A stretch of DNA of 43,731 nucleotides from a gamma proteobacterium L18. GTDB lineage: Bacteria; Pseudomonadota; Gammaproteobacteria; Pseudomonadales; Pseudomonadaceae. This document shows, one piece after another, positions 41,113-43,731 of the stretch. The notes under the pieces were generated by a model. That model did not search any database and was not told the DNA's origin. It worked only from the letters and a program-made list of their open reading frames with translations. Position 1 is the first letter of the stretch. Every line of letters starts with the position of its first letter. A program made the translations under genes and the position numbers. The DNA lies in contig KI547164.1 of NCBI GenBank assembly GCA_000497835.1, positions 950,278 to 994,008 on the forward strand, in the 5' to 3' direction.

Positions 41113-41568
41113 ATGCCCATCTATCAATCTCAAAAACTGCGCCGGTACCGTTCTTCTGAAAGCGGCCGCCCGTATCTGCTGACCACTGCCACGCTGGACA
41201 GGTTGCCCATTTTTTCTGACCTTTGGCTGGGTCGCCTTCTAGTTATGCAGATGCGTGAGGCGCACCACCAAGGCCTTGTCCAGTCGCTTGCCTGGGTGAT
41301 CATGCCTGATCATCTGCACTGGCTGGTCGAGCTCAGGCAGGGTTCGTTGGATGGACTCATGCGTCAGGTGAAATCGAAGTCTACCAAGGCTATCAATCTC
41401 CGTATCGGCAGAAGCGGGGCGCTGTGGCAGTCAGGGTTTCATGACCGGGCGTTGAGGCGGGAGGAGGATATGAAGGCTGTTGCGCGGTACATCATTGCCA
41501 ATCCACTGCGCGCGGGCCTGGCCAGGAATATTGAAGATTATTCGTTGTGGGATGCTTGTTGGGTTTGA
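41113..41568 (+). CDS. REP-associated tyrosine transposase (RAYT)
   Basis: A 151-aa Y1-family HUH transposase of the IS200/IS605-related type. The HUH motif His67-x-His69 lies in IMPDHLHWLVEL, and the nucleophile candidate Tyr126 in AVARYIIANPLRAGLA. WQSGFHDRALRREEDMKAV between them is characteristic of RAYT proteins. GGAGGAGG precedes the ATG. It sits between a family-3 REPIN and an 83-bp-arm inverted repeat. RAYTs bind and cut single-stranded REP hairpins and are single-copy domesticated genes, not ordinary insertion sequences (family knowledge). Confidence 0.93.
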   Translation: MPIYQSQKLRRYRSSESGRPYLLTTATLDRLPIFSDLWLGRLLVMQMREAHHQGLVQSLAWVIMPDHLHWLVELRQGSLDGLMRQVKSKSTKAINLRIGRSGALWQSGFHDRALRREEDMKAVARYIIANPLRAGLARNIEDYSLWDACWV

Positions 41569-41628
41569 GGGGCTTGGCTTGGTGTAGTGTTGTGGGTGAC
41601 AGGTGCATGGCTTGATTTCTGTGTTGCT

Positions 41629-41872
41629 CTTGAGATCGAGCGCCGTCCGCACGGCGCTTCCCCGCCCCACGCGCAAGCCCGGTCCTACATTTGTTTCGGG
41701 CCAATTTTGTCTGCGCTACCAACTGGTCCGCTTTGTTTTTTCACTGCAGATTTGTAGTGAACCAACAAGGCGGTCGGGGTGATCTCACTGACAAAATTGG
41801 CCCGAAACAAATGTAGGACCGGGCTTGCGCGTGGGGCGGGGAAGCGCCGCGCGGGCGGCGCTCGATCTCAAG
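41629..41872. repeat. Large inverted repeat, 83-base arms, downstream of RAYT
   Basis: Arm 1 is 41629-41711 and arm 2 is 41790-41872, with two mismatches in 83 positions and a 78-base spacer. Each arm contains a small hairpin (AGCGCCG...CGGCGCT) and CGCGCAAGCCCGGTCCTACA, read in reverse as TGTAGGACCGGGCTTGCGCG, which has the GTAG head of a REP. The rest of 41569-41915 has no visible gene. It is most simply a REPIN of a fourth family and a good candidate substrate for the adjacent RAYT. Confidence 0.8.
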
Positions 41873-41915
41873 GGCGCTGCAAAATCATCGCCAAGCACCT
41901 GGAACCCCTACAGGA

Positions 41916-43322
41916 TCAGGACTTGGCGGGCTGCCACCCACCCCCCAACGCAACCATCAACCCCACACTCGCCTGCAACCGGCGCGTCTGCACATCCTGC
42001 AACTTGCGCTGCGCATCCAACGCCGCTGTCTGCGCCGTCACCACGTCCAGGTAGTTGACCGCACCGGCCTGGTAGCTATTCATCGCCAACGTCTGCGATT
42101 GCGTCGCCGCATCCACCGCTGCCTGCTGGTCCGCCGCTTCCTGCTTCAAATCACGCAGTTGCGACAGGTTGTCTTCCACCTCGCGCAACGCCTTCAACAC
42201 ACTGCCGCGATAATGCGCGCTGGCTTCGGCGAACTCGGCCTTGGCCTGGTTCTCGGCACCGGTCAGGCGGCCGCCGGTGAAGATAGGCAGGTTGACCACC
42301 GGGCCAATCGCCCAGAAGCGGTTGGTGGCACTCAGCACGTTGCCTACGCCCATGTCCTGGCCACCGAAGTAGCCGCTCAGGCTGAAGTCGGGGTAGAAGG
42401 CGGCCTTGGCCACGCCGATGTTGGCGTTGGCGGCGAACACCCGGCGTTCGGCGGCGGCGATGTCAGGGCGGCGTTGCAGCAGGGTGCTGGGCAGCTCCGC
42501 TGGTACGTCGGGCAGGGCCGGGAATTTGCTGATGGCGGCCAGCTTGAAGGTGGTCGCCGGCTGGCCCACCAGCTCGCCGATGGCGTGCTCGGTGAGGTTG
42601 CGCTGGTTGATCACGTCGTCCAGTTGCGCCTGGGCCTGGGCCAGTTCGCTTTGCGCGCGGGTCATGTCCAGTTCGCTGGCGATCTGGCCTTGGTAGCGGT
42701 CGCGAGTCAGGTTCAGGGCCTGGGTGTAGTCGTCCAGCGAGGCCTTGAGGATGGCCTGCTGTGCGTCCAGCCCGGCCAGGGTCAGGTACAGGTTGCTGAG
42801 TTGACGCTGCAGGCTCTGGCGCGCCACTTCCAGGTCGTCGGCCGAGGCCTGGGCCTGGGCGTCGCCGGCGGCCACGCGGTTGCGTACCTTGCCCCAGAAG
42901 TCCAGGTCCCAGCCCAGGGTGAAGGCCGCGGTGTTGGTGTTGTACACGTTGGGCTGGTTACTGCCGCGTAGCGGTTTGTTCTCGGACTGGCGCTGGCGCA
43001 CGGACGAACCCGTGGCGCCGATTGCCGGGAACAGGCCGCCGTGCAACTGGCTGGCGTAGGCTTGGGCCGCATCGAAATGCGCCAGGGCCGCGGCCAGGTC
43101 AGGGTTGGCGCTGATCAGCTTGCCCTGCAGGTCGTTGAGCTGCGGGTCGTTGTACAGCGTCCACCATTGCTGCGGCACGTGGTCGGCCGGCTTGGCGGCC
43201 TGCCATGGGCCGCTGTAGTGCAGCGGGATCGGCGCGTCCGGCACTTTGTAAGTCGGCGCCAGCGAGCAGCCCTGCAGCACCAGGGCCATCGCCGCCACCA
43301 GGCGGTTAAGCTTTAGGGGCAT
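41916..43322 (-). CDS. Efflux outer-membrane lipoprotein, NodT/OprM type
   Basis: A 468-aa TolC-family channel. A lipoprotein signal ends in MALVLQGC with Cys19. Two tandem OEP repeats follow; typical sequences are AKPADHVPQQWWTLYNDPQL, ATGSSVRQRQSENKPLRGSN, LGWDLDFWGKVRNRVAAGDA and FPALPDVPAELPSTLLQRRP, with the alpha-helical barrel segments between. It forms the outer-membrane duct of an RND-type pump with the adaptor whose gene overlaps by 17 bp upstream. The inner-membrane pump would lie beyond the window end. Confidence 0.95.
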   Translation of the reverse strand: MPLKLNRLVAAMALVLQGCSLAPTYKVPDAPIPLHYSGPWQAAKPADHVPQQWWTLYNDPQLNDLQGKLISANPDLAAALAHFDAAQAYASQLHGGLFPAIGATGSSVRQRQSENKPLRGSNQPNVYNTNTAAFTLGWDLDFWGKVRNRVAAGDAQAQASADDLEVARQSLQRQLSNLYLTLAGLDAQQAILKASLDDYTQALNLTRDRYQGQIASELDMTRAQSELAQAQAQLDDVINQRNLTEHAIGELVGQPATTFKLAAISKFPALPDVPAELPSTLLQRRPDIAAAERRVFAANANIGVAKAAFYPDFSLSGYFGGQDMGVGNVLSATNRFWAIGPVVNLPIFTGGRLTGAENQAKAEFAEASAHYRGSVLKALREVEDNLSQLRDLKQEAADQQAAVDAATQSQTLAMNSYQAGAVNYLDVVTAQTAALDAQRKLQDVQTRRLQASVGLMVALGGGWQPAKS

Positions 43323-43731
43323 GGGTGTCTCCTGCGTCGGCCAGTTTCACCGGGTCGTTCTCGCGCAGGGAGTCCGGCGGGTTGTCGATGACCTGGTCAG
43401 TAGGGGCCAGGCCCTGGTCGATGAACAGGGTGGCGCCCAGGTCCATGCCGATGTGCACGTTGCGCAGGTGCACGTGTTTCTGCGCGTCGACCACGGCTAC
43501 CTGGGTGCCGGCGGCGCGGAAGATCAGCGCGCTGCCGGGAATGCTCACACCCTGGCTGCCCGCAGGCACCTTGAGGGTGACCTCGGTGTAGTCACCGGCC
43601 AGCAGTTCGCCCTTGGGGTTGTCGGCGACGAACTGGGCCAGCAGGGTGCCGGACTTGGCGTCCACGGCGTTGGAGTTGCCCACCAACTGGGCGTCGAACT
43701 GCTCGCCCGGGTGCTCCGGCACGGTCAGGCT
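43306..43731 (-). CDS. RND efflux periplasmic adaptor, C-terminal part (partial)
   Basis: Only the last 141 residues are present; the gene runs past the window end. The segment begins within the beta-barrel domain (SLTVPEHPGEQFDAQLVGNS, SGTLLAQFVADNPKGELLAG) and continues through the membrane-proximal domain (VSIPGSALIFRAAGTQVAVV, VHLRNVHIGMDLGATLFIDQ) to a short tail ending HAPKA. Its stop lies inside the first codons of the outer-membrane gene, a 17-bp overlap, so the two are coupled. The first in-window GTG is not a true start. Confidence 0.88.
   Translation of the reverse strand, partial: SLTVPEHPGEQFDAQLVGNSNAVDAKSGTLLAQFVADNPKGELLAGDYTEVTLKVPAGSQGVSIPGSALIFRAAGTQVAVVDAQKHVHLRNVHIGMDLGATLFIDQGLAPTDQVIDNPPDSLRENDPVKLADAGDTHAPKA

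Noticed and set aside
41629..41872. Terminal inverted repeats of a classical insertion sequence
   Set aside because: Both arms are on the same side of the transposase gene and enclose only 78 non-coding bases, so they do not bound the gene.

Overview
The window is high-GC proteobacterial DNA with the look of a Pseudomonas of the fluorescens/putida group. The evidence is a BdlA-type PAS-MCP protein, a gntR/gntK/gntP cluster with GntR-type operator sites, a MoxR-BatABD locus joined to sbcDC, a NodT-type efflux outer-membrane lipoprotein, and dense GTAG-headed REP/REPIN repeats of several families with a REP-associated tyrosine transposase (RAYT). Species cannot be assigned from sequence reading alone.

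Layout. 1-200: tail of an RND/MMPL-type exporter. 475-9413, with a second transporter to 10911: an aldonate/pentonate oxidation locus. It has an FCD-type GntR regulator, an IlvD/Edd-family sugar-acid dehydratase, an MFS importer, a fumarylacetoacetase-fold dehydratase-like enzyme, alpha-ketoglutarate-semialdehyde dehydrogenase and a second MFS importer. Together these would import a sugar acid and convert it to alpha-ketoglutarate by the non-phosphorylating route. Between the regulator and the dehydratase sits a lower-GC cassette (about 1388-3533): a DUF6861-like glycine-zipper protein ending in a RelA/SpoT-like alarmone-synthetase domain, a 77-aa protein, and a small HD alarmone hydrolase, all overlapping. 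This is the most interesting system here, an apparent alarmone-synthetase toxin with a hydrolase as antidote. The toxin reading frame is broken twice, each time at a run of six G.

10995-14046: a DUF5629-like protein, a periplasmic lactonase-like beta-propeller, tRNA-Gln(UUG), a decayed metal-dependent hydrolase, and two small secreted or membrane proteins. 14257-26613, all on the minus strand: moxR, DUF58, DUF4381 (apparently frameshifted), batA, a batB/batC fusion, batD, sbcD, sbcC and a GST gene. Most junctions are 4-bp ATGA overlaps. 26897-28482: a small secreted protein, then a divergent isoleucine-rich leader peptide with an attenuator in front of a threonine dehydratase that lacks its ACT regulatory domains. 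28578-31765: gluconate permease, gluconokinase and the LacI-type regulator, with two copies of one 15-bp operator-like element. 32168-36557: soluble PAS-PAS-MCP sensor, amidase, MFS transporter. 37182-40878: TauD/TfdA dioxygenase followed by its ABC importer (ATPase, permease, binding protein). 41113-41872: RAYT gene and an 83-bp-arm inverted repeat. 41916-43731: outer-membrane and (partial) periplasmic adaptor subunits of an efflux pump.

Recurring themes are sugar-acid metabolism (pentonate, lactone and gluconate modules) and heavy intergenic occupation by REP elements. Three apparent single-base losses at G/C runs inside genes mean base-level sequence error must be excluded before those genes are called dead.
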